Shown: positions 45,235 through 54,509 of the stretch, piece by piece
Layout: each line of letters begins with the position of its first letter
How positions within the stretch are numbered: position 1 is the first letter of the stretch
DNA from: Palsa-883 sp963847615
GTDB taxonomy: Bacteria; Pseudomonadota; Alphaproteobacteria; Acetobacterales; Acetobacteraceae
Reading direction: 5' to 3'
DNA: 64,000 bases
Assembly: GCA_963847615.1 (NCBI GenBank)
Contig: CAWKAN010000020.1
Location: 675,038-739,037, forward strand
Program-made: the position numbers and the translations under genes
The notes under the pieces: model-generated
Told to the model about the DNA's origin: nothing
Seen by the model: only the letters and a program-made list of their open reading frames with translations
Database searches by the model: none

Positions 45235-45726
45235 TTTCTTTTTCCGGGTGGCGGCAAAGCCGGACCTCCGGTCCCACCGGCTTGCGCCAGATCCCGTGCA
45301 TGAAGCGCGTGCGCTCCCGGCAGGCCGCGGCAGAAAACCGGTGAGCGTCACCCGACCTCTGCTCTGTCCGGAAGACGATCGTTTTCAGGACAGCCCCGCA
45401 CCGCGGGCAGCGCGCGGCTCACGACCTGTGCCGCCGGGGGCAACCGCCGCATTCGCCCCAAAGTGGCCCGTTGAACAGACCACCGGTTGAGTTGGATCGG
45501 GAAGCGTTGTGCGACGGCAAATGCCTTCTCCATCGACATTTGCCGGACCTGCCGCCGCAGTCGCACCTTGTGGACACGTCTGGTGGCATCCGATATGTCT
45601 CCTTATATGCCTATGAGACTACATAATGCCATTCTAACAGGTGGCTATTAGTGAAGGAAATCGTCATAATGCCGATTTACGAGCTATCTTTTATATCTGA
45701 TATTGGGCGTGAAGGAGCAACCCGCT
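45235..45726. other. Intergenic region grading into an AT-rich promoter zone
   Basis: 45240-45590 has no supported gene. From about 45597 the sequence becomes AT-rich (CTTATATGCCTATGAGACTA, TAATGCCATTC, TTTATATCTGATATTGG), a sharp compositional change that marks the left border and promoter of the XRE-regulator island. Confidence 0.55.
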
Positions 45727-46684
45727 ATGCACCAGCCGATCATCCCCGACCGACTCAAGACCCTCCGCATCCGCCTCAAACTGACCCAGGAGCAGCTGTC
45801 CCAGAGGTCCGGCCTATCGAAGGACAGCATCAACCGCCTCGAAAACGGCCATCAAACGGGAACGCGCAATCGTACCCGTGCCAACCTGGCCCGGGTACTC
45901 GATGTGGACCCCCGCGTTTTGACCGGAGAGCTACCGCTGCCGGACCAGACCGCTGGTCAGCGAGCCAGCGGTCAGCGAAATACGGGTCGCTCGCAAGTCC
46001 CCGTGCGCGTCGACGCTGCGACGCGTAACGCGCTGTTGCTGGCTGCGCGGCGCTACGGGATACGGATGGCACGGATCATCGAGTTGGCGCCGCTGCTGTT
46101 TGTGTTGGCAGCCGAGGCGAAGTCTCGAACGGAGACAGTCGAAGCTCACCGAGCTGAGGGAACTGTTTGCGAGCGAAGACTTTCTGCGGTCCAATTTTTT
46201 CCACCTGCCAATGAACATCATCCCAAACGACGCAGCGACAGAGGCGATGGCGGCGGAGGCCGAATCGATTGCTGCGAACGATATTTTTGCCGACGTTCTC
46301 CACGACCAGATTTTTGACCACGACGCGTTCATGACCGTTTCCAATCAATACGATCCGAGCGAGCACAATCCATTCGCGGCATACCTCATGGAGGCTTACG
46401 CAATGAATCCGAATGTCGCCGAATTCTACGGCTGCAGCCGGTTTGCGGCCCATTATCAAATATGCTGTGAGGACGTGCTTCGGCTGGCCGGCGGCGACGA
46501 AGCTCTCACTACCGCCACCCTCCGCGGCCAAATCCTGCTCTCCGACATGCCGCGTGAGCTCTGGACTACGGACGCCACCGAGGCTCGTATTTCTTGGCTG
46601 AACGCAAAACGCGCTGCCTACGTGGCAGCCGCTCCTGACCCCGACGAGATGTTAGATTCGAGCGAGGAAGGCGATGTATCATGA
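45727..46684 (+). pseudogene. XRE-family helix-turn-helix regulator with large C-terminal domain, one frameshift
   Basis: Starts MHQPIIPDRLKTLRIRLKLT with AAGGAG nine bases upstream. The HTH is residues 8-62 (LTQEQLSQRSGLSKDSINRL then ENGHQTGTRN), the XRE/Cro signature. After RYGIRMARIIELAPLLFVLA the frame shifts by +1 near 46120 and continues SLERRQSKLTELRELFASED through NPFAAYLMEAYAMNPNVAEF to the stop at 46682-46684. Joined length about 318 residues. The C-terminal part is an uncharacterised helical domain. The stop overlaps the next gene (ATGA). GC content is lower than in flanking genes, suggesting horizontal acquisition. Confidence 0.75.
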
Positions 46685-46980
46685 GCTCAGAAAGTCTGAC
46701 ACGACATGCCTCGATCCGGATGGCGCAGCGCGGTTTTTGTCCTGAGGATCTCGATCTCATCAGGCTGCTGGGGATCGAGGTGAAGGACGGATACTTGGTC
46801 CGCGCCAAGGAGTGTCAGGCATTCGAGCGGCAGCTGAAGCGTATGCTCGACCGAGTTCGGCGCCTAATCGGTACGCGCGTGGTGGTCGCCGGAGATCATA
46901 TCGTAACGACCTACCATGCCCGGCCAACGAAGGAACGTCAAGTGCTGCGGCGTGCCGAAGACCGAGAACTCGCGTTGTAG
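46681..46980 (+). CDS. DUF4258-like small protein
   Basis: 99 residues: SESLTRHASIRMAQRGFCPE at the start and GTRVVVAGDHIVTTYHARPT near the end. The H-x3-RM-x-QRG pattern with a later ITVY-like strand resembles DUF4258, a fold related to RelE-like or BrnT-like toxins. It overlaps the XRE regulator stop by four bases. A regulator followed by a small basic protein has toxin-antitoxin geometry, but activity is unproven. Confidence 0.6.
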   Translation: MSSESLTRHASIRMAQRGFCPEDLDLIRLLGIEVKDGYLVRAKECQAFERQLKRMLDRVRRLIGTRVVVAGDHIVTTYHARPTKERQVLRRAEDRELAL

Positions 46981-47040
46981 ATACATGAGACATAGAGGAA
47001 GTTCAATAAATCGCAAGCATACTAGAGAGAGAGAACTCGC

Positions 47041-47793
47041 ATGAATCAGGATCTCCGATCACAGTGCTTGCTCATCGCACTCAGAACTCTCGATCTCGCT
47101 CCCCAGCAGATCCTGGTGGGTCGAGACCGCATCCCCGCTACGGTTAACCCAGATGAGGGGCGGACCGCGCGCCCCACATGGGTGGGCAAGAACTACAAGC
47201 CAGGTGGCGTTCTGCTCTTAGGCATGAACCCGGGCGGCGGTACTGCCAGCTTCCATACGAAGCGTCCGCGGTGGGATTTCGATTTCTTCGATTCTCTGAG
47301 AAATCTTCGCGAAAAGCGCGATATGACGGCCTTTGAGTATCTTTCCGACGTGGCACAGCCAACCGCGATGCGGCAATGGCCGATGTGGCTGTCGATCAGG
47401 GCGGTGCTTAACGCGCTCGAGTTGGACCTTTTCTCCGTCGCAATGGGCAACCTCGTGCCATTTCGGACCGCAGGCAATAGCGTTCGTGCCGCTGAGTTTG
47501 AGGCGGCGTGGCGGCTTGACACCGGTCCAATGATCGCGACGCTCCGCCCGGGAATGATCGTGAAAATGACCAGTAAGTTTGTAGCTTTTGCCCGTCGCTG
47601 CCCAAGCGGAATATTGGTTCAGCAGTTCCATCGCTCCAACGGGGATCGCTATATCACTGCGGCGGGGCAGATGGATCTTGAGCGGCTCCGGAAAATTCGG
47701 CAGTCCACTTTGAGTCAAATTCACCAAAATGCCGTTAGCCTGGGCATGAATCCGCCACAGGCTGTCCGCGTGGCAGGGCGCGGCTCGTTATGA
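47041..47793 (+). CDS. Uncharacterised 250-residue protein, possibly uracil-DNA-glycosylase-like fold
   Basis: Starts MNQDLRSQCLLIALRTLDLA. A hydrophobic strand GGVLLLGMNPGGGTASFHTK resembles the glycine-rich first motif of uracil-DNA-glycosylase folds, and VAMGNLVPFRTAGNSV resembles the following Asn-Pro strand. VQQFHRSNGDRYITAAG could be the later ligand loop, but the typical HPS motif is absent. The fold suggestion is weak. It lies 60 bases after the DUF4258-like gene in the same lower-GC island and probably belongs to it. Confidence 0.5.
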   Translation: MNQDLRSQCLLIALRTLDLAPQQILVGRDRIPATVNPDEGRTARPTWVGKNYKPGGVLLLGMNPGGGTASFHTKRPRWDFDFFDSLRNLREKRDMTAFEYLSDVAQPTAMRQWPMWLSIRAVLNALELDLFSVAMGNLVPFRTAGNSVRAAEFEAAWRLDTGPMIATLRPGMIVKMTSKFVAFARRCPSGILVQQFHRSNGDRYITAAGQMDLERLRKIRQSTLSQIHQNAVSLGMNPPQAVRVAGRGSL

Positions 47794-48094
47794 ATCAGTG
47801 GCTGAGCTTAACGTCCGCTCATCACCTATTGCGGACTATCCGCTAGTAAGCGGGAAGCTGGCGGCGAGCTGTCCGGGAAAGGATCGCTTTGTCGGCCAGC
47901 GCGCGGCAGCCAGCGCAATCAAAGGCCTGGCTGTCACGCCAATCCCCATTTTATCCCGGCGACGTTACGTTGCCGTCATGGCGTGGCTTGGGCCGGCCAT
48001 CCGCCCCCCAGCAGTGGTGCGCACACCGCCGAGCCTCACACCACACCATATCGAATTCATACCGTAACCCAATCAAAACAACCGCGACGCCCGC
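47794..48094. other. Intergenic 300 bases
   Basis: A diverged family-A core (GCCGTCATGGCGTGGCTTGG, GGCCGGCCATCCGCC) lies at about 47974-48007. Otherwise no supported feature; marks the right side of the low-GC island. Confidence 0.45.
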
Positions 48095-48736
48095 TCAAAG
48101 CCGCTCGTAGCGCACCTCGGACCCGTCCGCGACGGTCATCGCCATGCCCGCCCAGGTCTCCGCCGCGTCGTACCACAGGTCCACCGCGAAGGCGCCGCTC
48201 AGCGCATAGTGGTTCGCCGCGATCATCCGACCGGAGGCGAGCCGGATGTTCTCGGTGCGCAGATCGGCCACCTTCGGGGCCAGCAGCACGCCGTCCTCCA
48301 GGCTGATCATCTTCCCATCCAGCATCCGCTGGTTCCAATACGAGGTAGGAATGGCCGAGTCCGGCGCGACGTACCGCGCCGTCTGGCTGCCGACGACCAC
48401 CAATCCCTCGTCGGTGCGCCGCGCGTTGACCCAGCCGCGCGTGCCGTTCTTGTCGGTCTGCCCGGTCAGGCCGACCAGCAAAGCCCCCCGCCAGGACTCC
48501 ACCGCCCGGTGGCGGTACCGCGCGATCGGAATCGAGGCAAAGCTCACCAGCGCGTCCACCGCGATCCGCACCGTCAGTGCCTCGCCGTCCGGTTCGAAGC
48601 TCAGCGTGTGCGTGCCGATCTCGTCACCGTGCCGAACCAGGCGGAAGGCAAGGGACTCGCGCCTCGGCCGCGCCGCCGCGGTGCGGCGAGCGAGCAACGC
48701 GGCCCCTCCCACCAGTGCAAACCGCCGGCCAATCAT
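48095..48736 (-). CDS. DUF6134 family exported protein
   Basis: 213 residues. A short export signal (MIGRRFALVGGAALLARRTAAA) precedes LAFRLVRHGDEIGTHTLSFE, VAVDALVSFASIPIARYRHR-like text and SYWNQRMLDGKMISLEDGVL. The GxxIGTHxxxF and YWNQxML features are those of DUF6134 periplasmic proteins (function unknown). Start is uncertain: ATG 48734-48736 or a GTG/ATG up to about 50 bases upstream. No operon partners. Confidence 0.75.
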   Translation of the reverse strand: MIGRRFALVGGAALLARRTAAARPRRESLAFRLVRHGDEIGTHTLSFEPDGEALTVRIAVDALVSFASIPIARYRHRAVESWRGALLVGLTGQTDKNGTRGWVNARRTDEGLVVVGSQTARYVAPDSAIPTSYWNQRMLDGKMISLEDGVLLAPKVADLRTENIRLASGRMIAANHYALSGAFAVDLWYDAAETWAGMAMTVADGSEVRYERL

Positions 48737-49230
48737 CCTGGGCACGCCCCTTTGTCCACTGGGTTGCAAGACCGCTCCATCCGGCATGTCTGCCGGGGCA
48801 GCGCCGCGCTCACGCCGATCCAGACCACGGTGCGCGGCATGGTGCAATAAGGCTCCGCTGTTGCTGCCGGGGAAGACAGTTTCGTCACGCTTTGGCCGCT
48901 GGTTCCGACCTACAGGCTTCAACAAGAATTGACCGCCCGCGCCGCCGGTCGAGAGTGGAGATATGACCGCACGGGTTTTGTCAGGCCGTCAATGCCGCGC
49001 CGGCACTTGCCTTCCGGCCCCAAGGCGGCCGGATGGCGGGTCGGAACCGATGGTAAGGTCAGAGCCGGATCACAGAGCGACCCACCGTGCCCGCCAGCTA
49101 GCGCTCACCCGCCTTTTTCGGCCGCCTCGCGACACGCCCGTCGCCGTTTCGAACGCGGCAGAACGTCCCGGTGATGTCCACCAGCCGGGAAACCACCCTT
49201 CAGCCTGACAACTCGGGCAGTCTCACACCG
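48737..49230. other. Intergenic 490 bases
   Basis: No recognised gene. Frames on both strands are short and lack start signals. No repeat of the families described here was seen. Confidence 0.45.
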
Positions 49231-49527
49231 TCACGGGTAGACTTTCGTCGTCGCGCTGCCCGAAGAAGACGCACTCCCGATCACCCCGCTGCCGGTGATC
49301 ACCGTACCACCGTGGACGTGGGCCCCCCCAGCGGTCGCGTTGTATCCGGTGGACTGGGGGCCTGATACAAAGGAGTTCCCGGATACCGTGCCGGTGCCTC
49401 CAGAGCTACTGGCAAACGCCGCCCCGCTGCTCTGGATGGTGGTGACAGTCGCACCCCCGGCCAACGCAATCGAAGCGCCGCCGACCAGCAGGGCGATCAC
49501 AGCAGCCGCGATCCTGAGACCATGCAT
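49231..49527 (-). CDS. Small secreted Gly/Ser/Thr-rich protein
   Basis: 98 residues. Signal peptide MHGLRIAAAVIALLVGGASIALA, then a mature region rich in Gly, Ser, Thr and Val (GGATVTTIQSSGAAFASSSG, GGTVITGSGVIGSASSSGSA), without Cys. GGAGGAAG precedes the ATG at 49525-49527. The alternating small/beta-branched pattern resembles secreted beta-rich fibrous peptides, but no family is recognised. Confidence 0.6.
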   Translation of the reverse strand: MHGLRIAAAVIALLVGGASIALAGGATVTTIQSSGAAFASSSGGTGTVSGNSFVSGPQSTGYNATAGGAHVHGGTVITGSGVIGSASSSGSATTKVYP

Positions 49528-50073
49528 GACCTTCCTCCGTCGTCCGAACTGCAAGTTGGTCCTTCAAGCCGACCCGTCCAGCGCATCCCTCGAAAGAACG
49601 GCGATTTTAACCGAATATTCCCGATCAGGGCAATGGCGTCGGCAAATCGCCGGCAATGCTCATTTGGGCCGACCCGGCCAGCCTCCCTCCGGCATGGCCG
49701 CGCCCTTGTCCCCGGGCTTGACCCGGGGACAAGGGCGCGGCCATGCCGGAGCGGCATCGTCACCCGGCCGAAATGACAATCGCCGGCGTCGGTGCCGACC
49801 ATCGCGGCGCCGATCTTCATCAGCCGATCCAGTGGTGTGGCCATTGACCATGGCCCGTTTCCTTCCCGACATCGCCGTCAAAACGGATGGAGTTCCGGAG
49901 GCGCTGCCGCTGGCCGGGGGACCCAATGCGACCTTCGAGGGCAAGCCCCTCCTCGGCGGGTGAAGCCGCTGGAGCGTTGCAAGGGCGGAACCCTGACCTT
50001 GCCGCTGACCTGCTCGGCCGGTTGACCGCGCCTGGGGGGTGTTTCAGCTTCGTCCGGAGCAATGGAGGGCAGC
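49528..50073. other. Intergenic region containing a long palindromic element
   Basis: Holds the 30-base-arm palindrome at 49687-49751 inside a larger inverted unit (about 49648-49785). The rest has no supported gene; 49850-50060 reads through with short frames only. Confidence 0.5.
49648..49785. repeat. MITE-like palindromic element with exact 30-base arms
   Basis: 49687-49716 and 49722-49751 are exact reverse complements (CTCCGGCATGGCCGCGCCCT...) around a five-base loop. Outer flanks are a weaker inverted pair: CAATGCTCATTTGGGCCGAC on the left against CAATGTCATTT-like sequence on the reverse complement of the right. No poly-T follows, so it is not an ordinary terminator. Confidence 0.8.
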
Positions 50074-51739
50074 ATGGCGGGCGACTACACGGTGGGTGAC
50101 CTGGTGGCGGAATTCCTCACCGCCATGTGGTGTCACGACGGTTTTCGGCATCGCCTCGGTGCACAACATTCCGATGTTGGATGCGATCGGCCGCCGCAAC
50201 GCGGTGCGGTTCGTCATGACGCGCGGCGAGCTGGGCGGCACCCACATGGCCGACGGCTATGCGCGGGCCTCGGGCGGCCTGGGCGTGATGTTCAGCAGCA
50301 CCGGCCCGGGCGCGGCGAATGCGGTGGGCGGCCTGATCGAGGCGCGGTTCGCCGGCTCGCCGCTGCTGCACATCACCGGGCAGACCAGCACGCGGTTCGT
50401 CGATCGCGAGATGGGCACGGTGCACGATGCGCACGACCAGCTCGGCATGCTGCGCTCCGTGGGCAAAGGCGCCTGGCGCGTGCGATCCGCCGCGCAGGCG
50501 CTGGGCGTGCTGACCGCGGCCACGGTTGCCGCGCTGACCGCGCCCACCGGCCCGGTCAGCGTCGAGGTGCCGATCGACATCCAGCGCACGCCGATCGACG
50601 CGTCCGGCGATGCTCGACAATTTCGTCCTGCCCCCTGCCGCCGCCGCGTCTGCCAGGCGCGGCGGAGCTGGATGAGCTGGCCGCGCGCGTGCTGGCGGCG
50701 AAGCGCCCGCTGCTGTGGCTTGGCTCCGGTGCGAAGCAAGCCGGACCGGCGGCGCGGCGGCTGCTCGACCTTGGCTTCGGCATGCTGAACAGCATCAACG
50801 GCAAGGGGATCGTGTCCGACGCGACATCCGATGAACCTGGGCGGGCTGCACGGCAACGGCATGCCGAAGGTGCAGGCGTTCTACCAGAACGTCGATCTGC
50901 TGCTGGCGGTCGGCACGCGGCTGCGCGGGCAGGAGACCGGGGATTTCGCGGTCAAGCTGCCGGGCAACGTGATCCAGATCGATGTCGATCCGACGGCGAA
51001 CGGCCGCACCTACGCCAACTCCTGGTTCGTCTGCGCCGACGCCGCGGCGACGCTGGCGGCGCTGGCGGAGCGGATCGACGGGCGCATGGCGATCGATCCG
51101 GCGTTCCCCGCGCAGTTCCGCGCGCTGCGCCAGGAGGCGAGGGCGGATTTCCTCGCCACCCTCGGCGCCTATGGCAGTTTCGCCGAGCAGCTTGCCGCGG
51201 TGATGCCGAAGGACGCGATCTGGGCGCGCGACGTGACGCAGAACAACACCACCTGGGGCAACCGGCTGTTCCCGATCGAGCGGCCGCAGCAGAACGTGTT
51301 TCCCGTCGGTGCCGGCATCGGCCAGGGCCTGTCGCTCGGCATCGGCGCCGCGGTGGCAGCGGCGGCGGCGCGGCGCAAGACCGTGGTGATGACCGGCGAC
51401 GGCGGGTTCTTCCTGAATGTCGGCGAGTTGTGGACCGCGGTGCAGGAGAAGCTGGACGTCAGCATCCTGGTGATGAACGATCGCGGCTACGGCGTGATCA
51501 AGCGCATCCAGGACACGTTCCAGCACGGAAGGCGGTTCTTTGCCGATCTGCAAGGACCTGACCTGGGGCAGTTGGCCGCCCTCGCCGGGATCCCGTTCTG
51601 GCAGGTGACGCGGGCGGAGGATTTCGGTGCGACGGTGGCGCACTCGCTGGCCCATTCCGGCCCCAGCATGGTCGAGGTCGACATGACCGCGGTGGGCGAA
51701 TTTCCCGCCTATTACCCGTTCAACCAGCGCGCCGGCTGA
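50074..51739 (+). pseudogene. Thiamine-diphosphate-dependent enzyme, acetolactate-synthase-like, about four frameshifts
   Basis: Starts MAGDYTVGDLVAEFL after GGAGGG. N-terminal Pyr domain: VFGIASVHNIPMLDAIGRRN, RGELGGTHMADGYARASGGL (catalytic Glu-type region), TGPGAANAVGGLIEARFAGS. Middle: LAAKRPLLWLGSGAKQAGPA. C-terminal PP domain: VMTGDGGFFLNVGELWTAVQ with GDG...N, the ThDP metal site, and VMNDRGYGVIKRIQ. Shifts lie near 50128, 50608, 50650 and 50825, each to the +1 frame. Joined length about 555 residues is family-typical. Reaction could be an acetolactate-synthase-like or 2-oxoacid decarboxylase activity. Confidence 0.85.
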
Positions 51740-52999
51740 TGGCGCATGCGGCGTTGGGCGAGGCGGCGCTGCTGCTGCTCGCCTGGCTGTTGAGCGAGGA
51801 CCGGCGGCGCATTCCCTGGCGCACGGTGATCGCCGGCGTGGCGTTGCAGGTGGCGCTGGCGGTGCTGCTGCTCGGCTTTCCGCCGGCGGTCGCCGCCGTG
51901 ATGCTGGCCAACCGCGCGGCGCACGCGCTGCAGCGCGCCTCCGAGGCCGGAACGGGTTTCGTGTTCGGCTATCTGGGCGGCGGGCCGCTGCCGTTCACCG
52001 AGACCGCGCCCGGCGCCAGCTTCATCCTGGCATTCAAGGCGTTGCCGCTGGTGCTGGTGATCAGCGCGCTGGCCTCGCTGCTGTTTTACTGGGGCGTGCT
52101 GCAACGGGTGACCGGCGCGCTTCGCCTGGCTGCTGCGGCGCTGGATGGGCATCGGCGGCGCGCTGGCGCTTGGCGCGGCGGTGCACGTCTTCGTCGGCAT
52201 GGTGGAGGCGCCGCTGCTGGTGCGCCCCTATCTCGCGCGCATGCAGCGCGGCGAGCTGTTCGCGCTGATGACCTGCGGGATGGCGGGGGTCGCCGGCACG
52301 GTGATGGTGATCTACGCGGGGTTCCTCGCGCCGCTGGTGCCCGATGCGCTGGGCCACATCCTGACGGCCTCGGTGATCAGCACGCCGGCCGGCCTGGCGA
52401 TCGCCGCGCTGATGGTGCCGTTCGCCCCGCCGGTTGCCGCTGACGGGGCCGAGACCGAGGGGCGGCTGGTGCTGGAGGACCCGCCGGTCAGCTCGATCGA
52501 TGCGATCGTGAAAGGCACCGCCGACGGCATCCCGGTGCTGGTCGGCATTGTCGCCACGCTTGTGGTGACGATCGCCATGGTCGCGCTGGTCAACACCGGA
52601 CTTGGCCTGCTGCCGCATTGGGGCGGTGCGGCGCTGACCCTGCAGCGGATGTTTTCCTGGCTGTTCCGCCCGGTGATGTGGCTGATCGGCGTGCCGTGGC
52701 GCGAGGCGGGCGCGGCCGCGGTTTTGATGGGCACCAAGACGGTGCTGAACGAGTTTGTTGCCTATCTGAATTTCGCGACGTTGCCGGTCGATGCGTTTTC
52801 CCCCCGCACGCGGCTGATCCTGACCTATGCGCTGTGCGGATTCGCCAATTTCGGCAGCGCCGGGATCATGGTCGGCGGCATCGGCATGATGATCCCCGAC
52901 CGCCGCGCGGAGGTGGTGCAACTGGGCATGCGCTCGATCATCTCCGGCACGCTGGCGACCTGCATGAGCGGCGCGTTGGCGGGAGCGCTCGCGGGCTGA
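51739..52999 (+). pseudogene. Concentrative nucleoside transporter (NupC/CNT family), one frameshift
   Basis: The ATG at 51739 overlaps the stop of the ThDP enzyme (TGATG). Helices run from LGEAALLLLAWLLSEDRRRI; the +1 shift near 52130 restores MGIGGALALGAAVHVFVGMV then EAPLLVRPYL, FALMTCGMAGVAGTVMVIYA, MGTKTVLNEFVAYLNF and LCGFANFGSAGIMVGGIG. The ETAPG..., EAPL and TKTVLNEF motifs are the CNT nucleoside- and Na+/H+-binding hairpins. About 420 residues joined. Co-translation with the enzyme suggests the pair acts on a nucleoside- or pyrimidine-derived compound. Confidence 0.85.
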
Positions 53000-53170
53000 T
53001 ACCAACCGGCCAAAGGATTGACCCATCGGCGACCCCCACATCGTCATGGCCGGCGAAGGTCGGCCATCCACGACTCGCCTTCGTGCAGCAAGCATCATGG
53101 TGGATATCGGCTTTTTGCCGGCATGACCTGGCGGGCATCGTCGAAGAGTCATCACTTCGGGCGGCTGCCG
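52999..53170. repeat. Dispersed inverted repeat (family A), copy 4
   Basis: Left end ACCAACCGGCCAAAGGATTG, then CGTCATGGCCGGCGAAGGTC with its inverted partner and CCTTCGTGCAGCAAGCATCA. The right end (GAAGAGTCATCACTTCGGGC) inverts towards the left one. It abuts the stop codon of the CoA-transferase (53171-53173), so it may act as an intergenic hairpin between convergent genes. Confidence 0.75.
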
Positions 53171-54364
53171 TCAGACCACCGCGTCGGCGCGCAGCGCCGC
53201 GATCGCGGCCGCGTCGTAGCCGATCTCTTCCAGCACCGCATCGGTATGCGCGCCGAGCGCCGGCGGCGCGCTGTCCAGCCGCCCGCCGCCATGCGCCATC
53301 TGGAACCCTGAACCCATCAGCCGCAGCGGCCCATACGCCGTCTCGGCGGTCTGCATTACCCCGCGCGCGACGATCTGCGGATGGTCGATGATCTCCTCGA
53401 TCCGCCAGATGCTGGCGCACGGCGCGCCCGCCGCGTTGAGCCGCGTCTCCCAGGTCTTCGCATCTTCCCCCGCCAGCGCCGCCTCGATGATCTCCCGCAG
53501 CGCGGCCTCGTTCTCCTTGCGCAAGAACCAGTCGGCGAAGCGTGGATCGTCGAACACCTCGGTGCGGCCGAGCGCGGCCAGCAGCGCGCGGTATTGCTTC
53601 TCGTCGTTCACCGCGAGCAGCAGGTAGCTGTCCTTGGCGCGGAACAGATTGGCGGTGACCTTGCGGCTGATCGCCTGGTTGCCGAATTGCGTCTGCCGGT
53701 GCCCCGCCACCGTGAAGTCCGCCACCTGCGTTGACAGGAAGGCCAGGCTCGCCTCCAACATCGAAACGTCGATGAACTGTCCGATGCCGGTGTGGGTGCG
53801 CTGGAACAGTGCCGAGGACACCGCGAAGGCTGCCGTCATCCCCGACAGCACGTCACAGACCGCGAAGCCGGCGCGGGTCGGGCCCATCTCGGCATGCCCG
53901 GTGATCGACATGATGCCCGACAGCGCCTGGATCTTTCCGTCGTAGCCGGCTTCGTGGCTGGACGGCCCGGTCTGCCCGAAGCCGGAGACGGCGCAATAGA
54001 TCAGCCGCGGATTGACCGCCGACAGCGCCGGATACCCCAGGCCCAGCCGGTCCATCACGCCGGCGCGGAAATTCTCCATCACCACGTCGGCCTTGGCCGC
54101 CAGCCGGCGCACGATCTCCTTCGCCGCCGGCTTTTGCAGATCGAGCGTCAGGCTGCGCTTGTTGCCGTTGATCGCCAGCCAGGACGGCGCCATGCCGCGC
54201 TCCGCCCATTCGCGCGACAGCGGGGTGCGGCGCATGTCCTCGCCCTCGCGTCGTTCCACCTTGATCACGTCGGCGCCGAGCAGCGCGAGCTGGTAGCTGC
54301 CATAAGGCCCAGCGAGCACCTGGGTGAAATCCAGGATGCGAACCCCGGCGAACGGACGGGTCAT
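53171..54364 (-). CDS. CaiB/BaiF family CoA-transferase
   Basis: 397-residue family III CoA-transferase. It begins FAGVRILDFTQVLAGPYGSY, then LALLGADVIKVERREGEDMR, INGNKRSLTLDLQKPAAKEI and the catalytic Asp171 in AGFAVCDVLSGMTAAFAV. Tail: GVMQTAETAYGPLRLMGSGF. GGGGAGG precedes the ATG at 54362-54364; the upstream frame to 54442 runs through a hairpin repeat and is not used. It moves CoA between organic acids (formyl-, succinyl- or crotonobetainyl-CoA type). 146 bases and a repeat separate it from the GrdB-like gene upstream. Confidence 0.92.
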   Translation of the reverse strand: MTRPFAGVRILDFTQVLAGPYGSYQLALLGADVIKVERREGEDMRRTPLSREWAERGMAPSWLAINGNKRSLTLDLQKPAAKEIVRRLAAKADVVMENFRAGVMDRLGLGYPALSAVNPRLIYCAVSGFGQTGPSSHEAGYDGKIQALSGIMSITGHAEMGPTRAGFAVCDVLSGMTAAFAVSSALFQRTHTGIGQFIDVSMLEASLAFLSTQVADFTVAGHRQTQFGNQAISRKVTANLFRAKDSYLLLAVNDEKQYRALLAALGRTEVFDDPRFADWFLRKENEAALREIIEAALAGEDAKTWETRLNAAGAPCASIWRIEEIIDHPQIVARGVMQTAETAYGPLRLMGSGFQMAHGGGRLDSAPPALGAHTDAVLEEIGYDAAAIAALRADAVV

Positions 54365-54369
54365 GGCCG

Positions 54370-54503
54370 GCCTCCCCTTCACCTCTCCCGCCCTTGCGGG
54401 AGAGGTCGCGGAGCACTTGCGACGCGGGTGAGGGGGGTGCATGCGGCACCATCCTCACCCGGCGCTTCGCGCCGACCTCTCCCGCTTCGCGGGCGAGGTG
54501 AAC
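54370..54503. repeat. Dispersed hairpin repeat (family C), copy 3
   Basis: CACCTCTCCCGCCCTTGCGG and GCGACGCGGGTGAGG, then CCTCACCCGGCGCTTCGCGC and a second stem, exactly the order seen at 36470-36592. Lies between the GrdB-like and CoA-transferase genes. Confidence 0.8.
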
Positions 54504-54509
54504 GGTGCA

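Noticed and set aside
49687..49751. Rho-independent terminator
   Set aside because: Arms are far longer than usual and no T-run follows on either strand.
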